Assembly: GCA_023238725.1 (NCBI GenBank)
Contig: CM041550.1
Location: 4,721,044 to 4,785,043 of the forward strand
Length of the DNA: 64,000 nucleotides
Direction of reading: 5' to 3'
Source: Scortum barcoo
Taxonomy: Eukaryota; Chordata; Actinopteri; Centrarchiformes; Terapontidae
Numbering within the stretch: the first letter of the stretch is position 1; the number at the start of each line of letters is the position of its first letter. A program made the translations under genes and the position numbers. A model generated the notes under the pieces. That model had not been told where the DNA came from and searched no databases. It saw nothing but the letters and a program-made list of their open reading frames with translations. Below, in pieces: positions 37,519-48,072 of this stretch.

Positions 37519-38295
37519 AACTCCGATATATAATAATGGACTATACACAACACAGCCATAAGCACCCATGAATTACAGCAATACAGTATGTGATTGTATA
37601 ACATCTCATTCCAAACCGGGGGGAAATTAATATGCAGCTATAACAGTCTCCACTCTTCCGGGAAGGAAGATTTTGGAGCCTGGCTGCAGGGATTTGCTCT
37701 CATTCAGCCACAAGAGCATTAGTGAGGTTGGGCACTGGTGCTGGGTGATAAGGCCTGGTTTTCAATGGGCTTTAGATCAGGCCTCTTTGAGACCATTTAA
37801 GTTCCTCCGCACTTAACTCGGAAACCCATTTATGACCTCGCTTCTTGCCTACTGTCATGTGGAAACAGGGAGCAGCCTTCCCCCGAACGTTTGCCACAAA
37901 GTCAGGCAGAGCTCCACTGTATAAAATATGATAGTTCGCCGTAGACTCGAGATTTCTCTTAAGAAGAATAAAGAGCACCAAAACACAACCTTGCAGGAGA
38001 TATAAGTTTTGGTCTCACAGTATATATTTTTAAATCTACATACGCCCGTTATTTGACATGCCCAAAAAAAAAAAAAACATAACCACAGCAATGCATTAAT
38101 GGACGTGTGAATGACTGCGGAGTATTCATAGCAGCACACGGGATGTTACGGGATCCACAGAGGCACCTCTCTCTGCTTGTAAGTGGATTTTCTGTGTGCT
38201 CCATTTTTGTGAGGATTGTTTATTGGCAGCCCTCACCGTCTCAGCAGTTCCAGCTGTGATAGATGAGCCAGGTGGCACACTCCATCCTCCGGTTG

Positions 38296-38324
38296 AGGAG
38301 AGAGAGGGGAGAGAGAGGGAGAGA
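38296..38324 (+). repeat. GA-rich polypurine tract
   Basis: The tract is made of GAGAGAG units interrupted by GGGG. It is a polypurine microsatellite that may adopt triplex structure. Confidence 0.85.
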
Positions 38325-40495
38325 ATTGCTGCTCCATCATTTCTTGTGACCTTCCATGGCTGATTATGCTGCTGCAGATCCCTGCCCGCCATTACTCTAA
38401 CAAAGCAGCCTCATTTGCATGAACGCACTTAATGATCACATTTTCTCATCAAGGTATAGTAAAGTGTTGTATGTTTTGTTTTTTTTTCCTGCGAAGATGA
38501 CTTGTCTTGACCAACGATCTGATCTTTGTGTGTTTTTGTCTGCGCGTTAAACGGCCGAGGGATGCGCTCAGAATCCTTAATGTGCGATCAGAAACGAGAT
38601 GTGATTAAGATGAAGAACTTGAGAGAGGCGTCTTGGATGACAAAGTGGTTGGGTTTTTGCCGATTCCTCCCCTGCTGCTGCTGACTGGCTGTCGGTTATA
38701 GTCCGGCCTGCGAGATCGGATAACTGCGGGGAGGAGAGAGTCTGCCAATCACCAGCAGCTGCAGACAGTACTTTGTTCTTGAAGAACCGCGGCGCTATAG
38801 AAGTGGAGACGGTATGGAGAGAGCCACAAGGGGAAGCTCTCCCCAAGGAACGCTAGCTTTTTAAATATATATTCTTATGTGACTTGATGTGAATTCGTAA
38901 GAATAAACAGTTTGACGTTTGTTTGAAGGTGCGTGTTATTTGCAGGCGACCTCGCAGCTCAGATGTCGCTATCGATGCACGTCATGGAAATGCAGCATAT
39001 AGTGATTCTCAAGGACAACGCACATGCTTCTGAAACCACCACTCCAAAAATGTACAGTTAGCAACAATAAGACCAGATTACATTTACTATCTACATAATT
39101 AGGACGTCTTTTTATTGAATATAGCTGCAAATTTTTCACCGTCAACTGATTTTGTTTGTTTACCCTTTAATATCTGCTTGTGACGACTAAAGCATGATTA
39201 ATTAAAGAGGCAGAAGAGCTTGTTATTATGTGTGTATTATTACATGAGACACATCATTGAAACTTCTCATTGAATAACAATCATTCAATGAATCACTGAA
39301 TAATTCTGCTCATTGTTGGTGGAAATATAGTTAATGTTGTAACTTATCGTTTTAAATGATGTTTGTTTTGATAGCTTGTTGTGAGTGTAGGAGAAAGTCG
39401 GCTAATCTGAGAACATAAAAAGGTTTCTGACTTCATAGCAGGTTTGGATATTTCTGCATGTTCCCTTTTTGAGTCTGAATATGGGTTTTAATGAACTGTC
39501 AAATATCCGCCCTGTTTGATTATGACTAATTATCAGAGGGATCAGTTTATTTCCTCCTGTAACTACAGGTTTTGTTGTTTGGCTCTTTGGCTGTTTAAAC
39601 TTAAAGAAAGTCAGGACATGTTTACTTTTTAATATTTATCCCAAACCATCCACCAACCGTGATCTTTTTTTTTTTTGAGTTTCAGAGGTCTGACCTTCAC
39701 CTCGTGTTGGACGGGACGCAACCTCCTCCAGTTTTTAGTGTCAAAGTCTAACAACCAGCTCCCTACAACACAACACTTCTTCAGATAAATAAGTAGAAGC
39801 AGCAGTTGTGTTTCCTCATTATCATACAGCAGTATATGAAGACATTTTTGAGGACACACGGTTACTCTGGAGACTTGTTTTTATTTCTGCCACTCAGCAC
39901 GGATATGCTTCCATTTTCTATTTTCCTAATTATCTATATCTACAGTGATCGATGGAGGTTTCCACAGTTTCACTAAGAGCTTTCCAGCTTATTGACATAA
40001 ACCCTCGGGGAGTGGAATCAATGAAACACCCGTTTTCTTCCTGTGTACTCATGCAGCTGTCTTGAAAACTGTTGTGTTCACTGCGCTAATTAATAATTTT
40101 GATGGCATTTCTGACATAATCAGAGAGACCGCGGTCGACGCCAGCTGCTGTCTTTTAATGCTGCAAGACGACCGCGCTACCGAGAGACAGCTGATGAGCA
40201 GATGAGTGCGGAGACGGCCCGATGGAGGCTGGAAATCACTGACAGCAGTGGCTCTTAACTCCACCGGAAAGATGTGACTCGTGTGTCATTGAAAACCAAC
40301 GGAGAGCAAAGTGCAGTCATTGATGTTATCAGAAAGAGTAAAGCACAGTGTTGTTTTTCTGTAAGTTATTCACAATAACACCCATATAATTCACGTTGCA
40401 GCTGTTACTGTAACTTATGTAATACCAAGAAGCCGTGCTGTGGCTAAAGGACGTTGTTATGCTGCAGAAAGTCATGACTTTCAATCTTAAAAAAT

Positions 40496-40520
40496 CAGTT
40501 TTGCAAATGTTTTATGAGGA
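40496..40520 (+). repeat. 25-base block shared with 12557-12581
   Basis: It matches the earlier block at 23 of 25 positions, with similar A-rich sequence before it. It is probably a remnant of one interspersed repeat; the rest of the element cannot be recognised here. Confidence 0.45.
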
Positions 40521-41727
40521 GAGTAGATGAGAAAAATTCACCCTCCATGTTTGTTAGAGCTGAAGGAAGCAGCACAATGCGATTTGGTGAGCAACACTGA
40601 CTGTAAACAAAACATTTTGTTTGTTTACAAGAAAACCTCTTCGGGGAGCCTTTAATGAGAAGCAGCAAGCTGCGTGACAAGCGCTTTGTGGACACACTCT
40701 GCCCTGGGTCTTGCCTGTCAGGTCACCTACGGGCTGCCTTACCTTATTAGTGAAGGTTATTTGGACTGTACACGGCCTGAAATGAAAAAACCTGCAGACA
40801 CCGCTTAGGGTGGAAAACTGTACAGACACACCACAACGATCTGGTTCAACAACATCATTAAATCTATACTTTAATTTAAAAGACTGAACATCAGTCAAAA
40901 ATATGACAGCACAGTTATACGCTATGGAACTGCCTGAGGGTTTTTTTTTCATACTGAGGGAATTTTAGCCAGTGATAAAGGTTGAATCAGCAACGTGTGG
41001 ATAAACTACAACAGCAGCAGGAGCATAAATCAGGTGAAAATGCTCCTCGCCAGATTACTCGCTAATCAGAGCGTCTGACTGCAGATCTTTGAGAATGCGA
41101 CAGATCTAAGTGAACATGAAGAGGGAGGAAGTGAGACAGGAGTGTTACCTCGAACGCTGATAAGTTATCACGCACTTCATGCCATACAAGCGTATCACAC
41201 GTATTGAGAACGAGCCTGCATTGGTTGGGAGCACTGTGGAGGACTTTTAATACTTCAGTTATTTCCAGGTTCCATTAGTGATGCATTTAGGTTTCGCTTT
41301 TCTAATCGAGGTAAGGACGTGGTTCCACGGCTGTCAAAAATACATTTAGTCAAGGAAGCTGTGGCAGAACACCACACTATAGTTTATTTCTTCTACTAAT
41401 GACAAGAACCGGTTCAGGAAAATGAGGGATTGTATCAGATTTTGTCTACATGGTTTTGTCAGCAGTGAAAAGGTAAATAGTGTACGGCTGAAAATGGGTC
41501 ATGTTTTACCAACACAGGTATATAAATCATTGTTCAAGAGTCTAACATTTCTGTCTGAAATAGATATTAACAGGCTTTTTATTTCTAGTGGCACTGACAC
41601 AAGCTGCCTTGAAGTGATCACTGACATCTGAGATTTTCGTGTTTGCAATGGAGGCTTTGGATATCAGATGAGATATTTCCAAACTGAGTCTTTGAGCTAA
41701 AAGCCCATCAAGGTTAAGGTCACCCAA

Positions 41728-42110
41728 AAAATTCAGATTCAGATTCAGATTCCTTTATTTGTCCCACAGCGGGGACAATTTACGGCGCAACAGCAGCAAA
41801 AACACACAGTGGAAAATAGACAGTAAGAAATGCAAGACATAGAATAAAATAAGAAATAATAATAAAATATAAAATAATCCAAGATCAATAATTCTAACTA
41901 TGACTGTAAGTATACCTGTTACATAGTACAGAGGGAGTGTGCCTGAGAATATACATATAAGAAATATATAGTATCTCAGATATAAATTAGTGCAAAACAG
42001 TGAAAAAAAAGGGAGTTTCTCAATCACATGAAGTCCAACAACACATATGACCAGAGAGTCATAATGCAAAAGTCATTAATGTTCTGGAGGAATGAATAAT
42101 ACACACTCAG
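41728..42110 (-). mobile_element. LINE-type retroposon 3' end, minus orientation
   Basis: On the minus strand the element reads through TTTTTGCTGCTG and TGTGGGACAAATAAAGG, then ends in a GAATCT tandem (ATTCAG units at 41731-41752 on plus). A T/A-rich body precedes this. The block 41909-41961 (minus) matches 57865-57916 (plus), sharing GTATATTCTCAGG or GTGTATTCTCAGG and TGTACTATGT with an ACAGGTATA continuation. The short tandem tail and AATAAA-like motif are typical of teleost LINE 3' ends. No reverse transcriptase is attached, so it is a 5'-truncated copy. Confidence 0.7.
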
Positions 42111-44559
42111 TGGAAGCTAATTTCCACGCTGGGGACAATATAGCAAGTAAGTAAGTGAAAAGTAAGAAAATAAGTGAGATAATGTGTAAGAGAGTTAGTT
42201 ATTAATGATGTTATTTTCCATTGGAAATGTCAGCTGGAACACCCAGTTGGATTTCTGACTCGGAAAGTCAGGAAAACCTCACCAGCCCATCAATATACAT
42301 GACCGCTGTAGTATTATACTGTTTATTAACACTTCTGTCTTATTTCTGTCTTATTAAATCAGTCATATACACAGTCACGTCCAGCCTCTTCCTATGATCA
42401 TGTTGCTAAGGTGTCTGTATGTGCAATGAACCATGTAATTCATTGTTATCAACTGCTATTGCCAACAATGGCTAACCTGATTGAAGCTTCCTCCAACCTG
42501 TGAAATAAAAAAATTATATTGTTTTTCTGATTTGTTGTACTGGGACTGTTGACGTCCAAGGTAAATGGAAAGTAGCGTCAGTCGGCCTGACTTTTGGAAG
42601 AGTAGATGTACTCATAAATTCTTAACATGTAGAAGTGCATCATCTCGTTTAGATCTGCCTACACATCGAAACTGTAGCCTTTGTGAATCTGCACAAATCC
42701 CACCTGTAAAATGATGTGAAGGTTAAAATTCTTGCATGTTGTCAAAATACTCGATCTGAAAAAGGATACCAGTAATCATCTGAGAGCACGGTGCCAATAC
42801 ACGCCGAGGAGCTGTGAGGTGTGCCATCTGTGCCATGAAGAATAATGAACAGTATTCATAGGTGTTAAAGAATAATATGGCAGCAATCTGGTTCTTTTCC
42901 TGACAAACCCAACAGCTAGAAAACGCCTCCACTTCTTCTGTTGATTTTGAGCATATAGGCCTTTAAAAAAATCTGCTTCACTGAACATTAGTTAGACACT
43001 GTGCCCTTCACAGAGGAACTTTCTGGTGTCTTTTTTTTCCCTTTATTGTTCATTCACAGTTTCACCACTTAAATCAAATGTAGGGCTTGTTCTTTCCAAA
43101 GTCCTTTGAGATACGCCTTGTGATGAAGCCCTCTACGTTACAAATAAATCTTGGCTTGACAGCTTTGACAGCTTGTTTCTTTGTTTCTTTTTTTTTTTTT
43201 GCTTGTTGTAATGCCCAGTCCCCCCTTAGGGTTTGTGGCCGTTTTCCAAACCGCTGCAAATTAATCACTGAATGTCATGCAGAAACAATTTTGATGTGAG
43301 CTGAAATTTTTTCTCTAAAACATTTAGGCTAATCATAATCTGGGTTATCAAAACGTACCAATTATTGCGGATGAAAATGATCAATAGGAAAAAAATGCTT
43401 TGCTGCCACTGGAGATGAGTCATGCGCATTTGGCAGCGATGGACACTACAAATTACGGCAAATGACAAATCTTTGCAAACAAATTGTTTTCACACCTTGC
43501 CGTCGCTAGGTTGCTAAATGTTCAAGCCAAAATGGAAAGTGGACGCAGCGCAGAGCTATTAGCACCACAAAGTACTCAATTCTTCCCGGGCATATGGCTG
43601 AATTTTCCGCCAGATTTAACAAAGATCTGTTTAGTTTGTTTTCATGATTACCTAACCGACCAAAAAAACACACCACCCCTGGCAGAGGTAATAAAACACA
43701 AATAAATGAATGATTGAAAGCGACTACCTGCTTTACTGTGACACCGTCAAACCAATACAGGTGGAGCCATCTATTGTAGAAGTACTATAATATGTTATAT
43801 GTAGTAAAATTCATCTGTAATGACTTTGGGGCTTTTACATTTGGGTCTCAGTTATATAACAATAGCTCTGTTCAAACATGACAGCATCATTATTGGATGG
43901 AGCGGCGATACTACACTATATTTGGCATGTGGTACATGTGAGGGAGCTCTGCAGAAAACAGTATCGAGTAATGAAACTGCTCAAACTGCTCAATGGTTAA
44001 AAATGACTTATAACTGCCATTTAATTACAATTTTAATTGGCCGCCTGCTGTATGTGAGGTGTTTTGATAGATCTGCATCCTGTAAAGTTGTTTGCGTGAA
44101 TAAAATGTGAAAATTTGGGCACCTGACACCCCGTAATTGACACGATTCCTTCATTCTCTCTTTTCCTCTCCATCCCTTCAGGTCAAACCATATTTTTAAT
44201 TATTTTAAATCCTGTTCATTTTAATTAAACAGGATTTATGCGCTGGAAAAAAAAAGGGAAATCTAGTTTGTTTTGAAATAATATAGACTTCCAACAAATG
44301 TATGAAGTGCCTTTCAGAAAGTGAGTGAACACACTGTTTAACTTACTGTTCATTTATGGGTTTTGGTCGAAGGACAAAAGAGCTAAGTGTAAATGCATTC
44401 AAGAACTATTACTATTCTCATACATACATTTCATTTTTTAAGAAGTAGGGCCATACAAACCAGATTTAAACAGTTTTGTCCTTTGACTTGGTTTGATGCT
44501 GACATACTGATGGCACCAGTCTGTTTAAAACATACTGACAAACAAACCTTAAAGCAAAG
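42111..44559. other. Non-coding stretch
   Basis: It holds a T-rich run near 43176-43201 and AAGTAAGT units near 42148-42175. Frames up to 96 codons are unrecognised. The start of the Tc1 relic may reach back somewhat before 44560, but I could not align it. Confidence 0.55.
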
Positions 44560-45150
44560 ACAGAATGCCCACAATGAAGCCTGATAAAGGCGCCATCAAG
44601 CAGCGGTGATGCTTCCCTGCTGCAAGCCCTGGAGGGATTGAGTGAAGGTGAGTGAATGAATGCAGCACAATACCAACAAAAAAAAAAAACTGGAGGAAAA
44701 CCTGCTGCAGTCTGACAGAGATCTGCCACTTGGGAGAGGATTTATTTTTATAGCGAGACAACAAGCCCAAAAAGAAAGCCACATGGAAATTGTTCTAGAA
44801 CAACAATGTCAGTGCCTTGGAAAGACCGAGTCAAAGCCCAGACCTCAATTAAACTCGGTGGCGAGGCATAAATTGTTCAATCACAGTCCTCATTATACAT
44901 GAGTCAAAGAAGAATGGAAGAAAATTGCATTGTTCACACGTGCAAATCTAAAACCAAACACAGCCTAAACACACTGATTCACAGCTGCTGGGACTAAATA
45001 TTAATTTGAAGTGGGAATACTTTCATGCAATCATTTTTTTTTTTTGCACATGTGTACTTAATTTAGATGAATTTGAACACATGTTCATTTCCCTCTAAGA
45101 AGTGTCTTGGCAAATAATTATATCCTCTGTGTCATAATATCAGTATCGGC
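44560..45150 (+). mobile_element. Tc1-like transposon relic, broken transposase 3' part
   Basis: The DNA follows a Tc1-family transposase gene: GATGCTTCCCTGCTGCA (44608-44624), then a segment coding LEENLLQS.RDLPLGRGF (44690-44743), then PSQSPDLN (44826-44849). The family reads LEENLLQSARDL..G, then QQDNDPKH, then PSQSPDLNPIE. The two segments are in different frames, and a stop directly follows PSQSPDLN, so the gene is dead. The usual QQDNDPKH is degraded. Non-coding 3' sequence continues through ATACTTTCATGCAATCA and a T-run (about 45019-45046), as in intact Tc1 elements. I found no inverted terminal repeats. The intact enzyme would be a DDE cut-and-paste transposase. Confidence 0.8.
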
Positions 45151-45266
45151 TCATACATAAGCTTACTGGGAAAACAAGTTGTGTTTTCACAGCTTAAGAA
45201 GCACAAATGAGTGACAGTGAGAATCCCGAAAAACTTTTCATTTCTATTAACATACTGTTACAATAC

Positions 45267-45295
45267 CACATACAGACGGGTGATAAATTAAAGGA
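45267..45295 (+). repeat. Left terminal inverted repeat
   Basis: This 29-base end pairs with 45649-45677 at 25 of 29 positions (mismatches at positions 7, 19, 23 and 28). It would be the transposase binding end. Confidence 0.85.
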
Positions 45296-45648
45296 TTTAT
45301 CCGAATATTTACAGTGATATTTTGTTGTCGTAGTCTGGGTCCTCTTTTCACTGCAGATCAATCCAAAAATTGTTACGAGTGATCATCTATATCACCTGAG
45401 GGAACATTTGAATGGTTTGATGAGAATGAAAAAGATGTGAATCAGATGCCGTGGCCTTCACAGTCAGCACATCTCGCTCTCCACCGCCATCATCAAAACA
45501 CAGAATGAGGGAATATCTTTTGGAAAAATGATGTTCATCCCTCCAGGATAGTTCACACACTTGGAGAATCAATGATAAGAAGACCTGAAGCTGTTCTGGA
45601 GGTGAGTGGTGAGCAAACACCATACTAAGACATTGCATGATGATTTTT

Positions 45649-45677
45649 TTCTTTCATTCATCACCCGTCTATATGTG
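45649..45677 (-). repeat. Right terminal inverted repeat
   Basis: This is the partner of the repeat at 45267-45295, containing ATCACCCGTCT. The preceding T-run (45644-45650) is also seen in related fish elements. Confidence 0.85.
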
Positions 45678-47563
45678 CAAAAGCCAATTATTGTGAAGTA
45701 AGCTTTCTGGCACCTCGCTGCATTCCTGTAAATCACTCAAGATCTGACAGCAGCTGGCGCCTCTTCAGCTTGTGATTATCACGCTCGGTACAAAAGTAGG
45801 GACATCAAACACTGTGCAGCAGTGTAATCACAATGGGTCAGGGTTAGAGGATGCTGACATGCACTACACACACCACAAAGCTCTGTGCAGGCTGGGCAAG
45901 GTCTTCCACACCAAAACTGGGAAAAACATGTCTTTTACTGGCATGGCTTTGTGTATGGAGACATACTATTTTTATATCTATAATCATTTTCTGTAGCATT
46001 AAGATGGGAAATGAGGAGCCTGGTCCAAAACAAACCCCTGAACAAAAGCACCCATCTGGATAATTTCTGTCACTATGTGGGAAAATACTTTTTTTCTCAA
46101 GTAAAAAGTTATTGTCAGTGTGAACCACTCATAAGAGTCAATTAAACTGAGAGGAAATTTTATGTTAAGATATGAAAATGCGTATGGGTGGTGGATTTGT
46201 GTGTCTGCAAAAAGAGAGAGAAAAGAGACTGTTTAGAAAAAGCAAACATCAACTAAAAAGCCACATTTCTGAGACATTTTGAATGTTTCCTACCTGGTCA
46301 TTTTTATAATCCATCTTTTCCTGCTGTTTAGGTGGCCACAAATGGACCGACTGTCAGTATGTGTTGCTTTCGTGCGTGTTTGCTGAAATATTCGGTTATT
46401 CTCGCCGCCCGGTAGTGCTTTAAATATGAGGCAGTATCTCTGTTTATGTTTATCACTGTGAATATGAGAAATCTAACATGTCACATGAGGACTGTATCCC
46501 CAGTATGAACATCTGCCTGCACAGCTGTGTCCGATCAGGTTGGTGCAAGCAATGAGACACATTGTGGAGGTGCAGCACCGTGAACCGGCTATATCATCCA
46601 CAGAGAGCGACTGGAGCTGCATTAATGGCTTAAAAACAGCAGCGACAAGTGAAGTGTTTCATTTTTTTCCATAAAGGGTCTTGTCAGCGCAAACCTGCAT
46701 AACTGCCATCTGGTTAACCTCGGCCGCCATGTAACAATAAGGAAACTTTCAAATATGAAACGCATATAATTACAGTGTGGAAGACTTTCATGGCTCAGAA
46801 ATCACCATATTGTCTTCCCATATGGCCTGGAGACTCCCCCGTATGGAAATTGGTATTTCATTCCTTATACACATTTATTATATTACAGCACATCCTGTTT
46901 ATGTTACACTTTATACATTTACTATTACTGTACAGCGGTCTACTGTGGTATTATATTTTATTTGATTTTATATTTAATATTACCAGCGCAGTGCCCTTTC
47001 AGAACAGGTCGATCCAATATTGCTGCATGCAGCTTTCTCGAGAGCTGCTCATCCAAAGAGCTCCACACTCGACACTCGACACTGCACTTCTCGGGTCGCC
47101 ATCATCTCCAGCGTGGAAAAAATAAGACACACTTGCCCAGGGGACACAAATCGAGCAATATGCACCAATTTGTGCCTTTTATGCATCGATTCAGAGAGCC
47201 AGATGGAGATTATTTCCATTTATGGTTAAATAATGAGGTTACGTAGGATTATCAGGATGCTAACATCAAAAATCGATTTAGCTGATGCTTCGTTAAGTAA
47301 AACATAATCACTGATGTCATCAGGTGAGCAGTTATCAAGATAATCAAAGGACAGACAGACAGAAAAGACCTTGGATTTATAATTAGAGTTATACATTATC
47401 CATATACTGCTGCACTGTTTTATGCCTTCAATTCTAATTAGTTTGCCTTTTTTCCTGAACATATATGTAAGCCTCAGATCTGAGAATACCATTAACAACA
47501 ACTGCTTCGCTCTACTTAAACTTGGACTCTGATATAGTAGGTTTATGCCTGACAGTGGTAAAC
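45678..47563. other. Non-coding stretch
   Basis: There is no recognised gene or element. The 116-codon frame at 46775-47125 is Leu/Phe/Ile-rich without a domain. A small tandem CACTCGACACTCGACACT lies near 47066-47083. Confidence 0.55.
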
Positions 47564-47850
47564 TTATTTATTTTATTTATTTATTTATTTGTTTGTTTAT
47601 TTGATGGGGACAGTGCACATTAATGAATGTCTGTTTAAACAGGAATAGACGTAAATATGCCGGATTTTATCAATAATGCTAATTTGCATCCGTAGTCCCT
47701 AGGCAGGTAACAAATAACATAACAATGAGACATAGAATAGGACAATAGGTCACAATAAAAGCACATTACAAAATAGTACACACATAAAAAAAATTAAAGA
47801 TCAACTAGAAGCTTAATTACAGTAAAGTACTGCACAGTGTGTCATTGCAG
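47564..47850 (-). mobile_element. LINE-type retroposon 3' end, minus orientation
   Basis: On the minus strand it reads TGCCTAGGGACTACGGATGC, then GCACTGTCCCCATCAAATAAA, ending in an AAAC/AAAT tandem tail (47564-47602 on plus). The phrase GGGGACAGTGCACATTAATGA, and the CCCTAGGCAGGTAACAAATA words, are familiar from a widespread fish repeat. Polyadenylation-like AATAAA followed by a short tandem tail is typical of L2/Rex-like LINE ends. There is no coding region, so it is a 5'-truncated copy. Confidence 0.65.
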
Positions 47851-47899
47851 CACCTGTATGTACTAATTTGCACTAATTAATTCGTCATTTCCTTCCAAA

Positions 47900-47942
47900 C
47901 GTTCACTGTAGAGTTGTTTTTTCTCTCTCCTCGCAGTGAACG
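47900..47942. repeat. Inverted repeat, 9-bp arms
   Basis: CGTTCACTG (47900-47908) pairs exactly with CAGTGAACG (47934-47942) across a 25-base pyrimidine-rich loop. No promoter or element context explains it. Confidence 0.8.
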
Positions 47943-48047
47943 CTGTGATATTTGTTTTCACCGTCAGTCTGATGGTTTTGTCTTTTCACACCTGAAGTGT
48001 GAAACCAAAATGGTGTAATTGTTAAATCCTATACAGTAAAAACAGTT

Positions 48048-48072
48048 CACACACACACACACACACACACAC
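48048..48072 (+). repeat. (CA)n microsatellite
   Basis: It has 25 bases of perfect CA dinucleotides after AACAGTT. Confidence 0.97.

Larger units (their letters stand above)
34611..41727. other. Seven-kilobase non-coding stretch
   Basis: It contains a short repeat at 35083-35145, an AAAT run near 35908-35923, a hairpin at 37453-37518, a GA-rich tract at 38296-38324 and the block at 40496-40520 shared with 12557-12581. Frames up to 132 codons (40554-40952 minus) have no recognised domain. No gene could be supported. Confidence 0.55.
45267..45677 (+). mobile_element. Internally deleted Tc1/mariner-type element with inverted ends
   Basis: The terminal repeats 45267-45295 and 45649-45677 are reverse complements at 25 of 29 positions, sharing AGACGGGTGAT. 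Between them is plus-strand transposase residue: WPSQS (45452-45466), then after a frame change and deletion RSPPPSSKHRMREYLLEK (45475-45528) and a stop. In the family, WPSQSPDLSPIEHLW precedes that segment, so DNA has been lost between them. The element is about 411 bp, non-autonomous and dead as a coding unit. I see no TA target duplication directly at the ends, so the true ends may lie slightly further out. Confidence 0.85.

Noticed and set aside
40554..40952. 132-codon minus-strand frame
   Set aside because: No recognisable family, and it starts in a low-complexity Lys run.
45387..45638. 83-codon minus-strand frame
   Set aside because: It lies antisense to the plus-strand transposase remnant of the 45267-45677 element and is its shadow.
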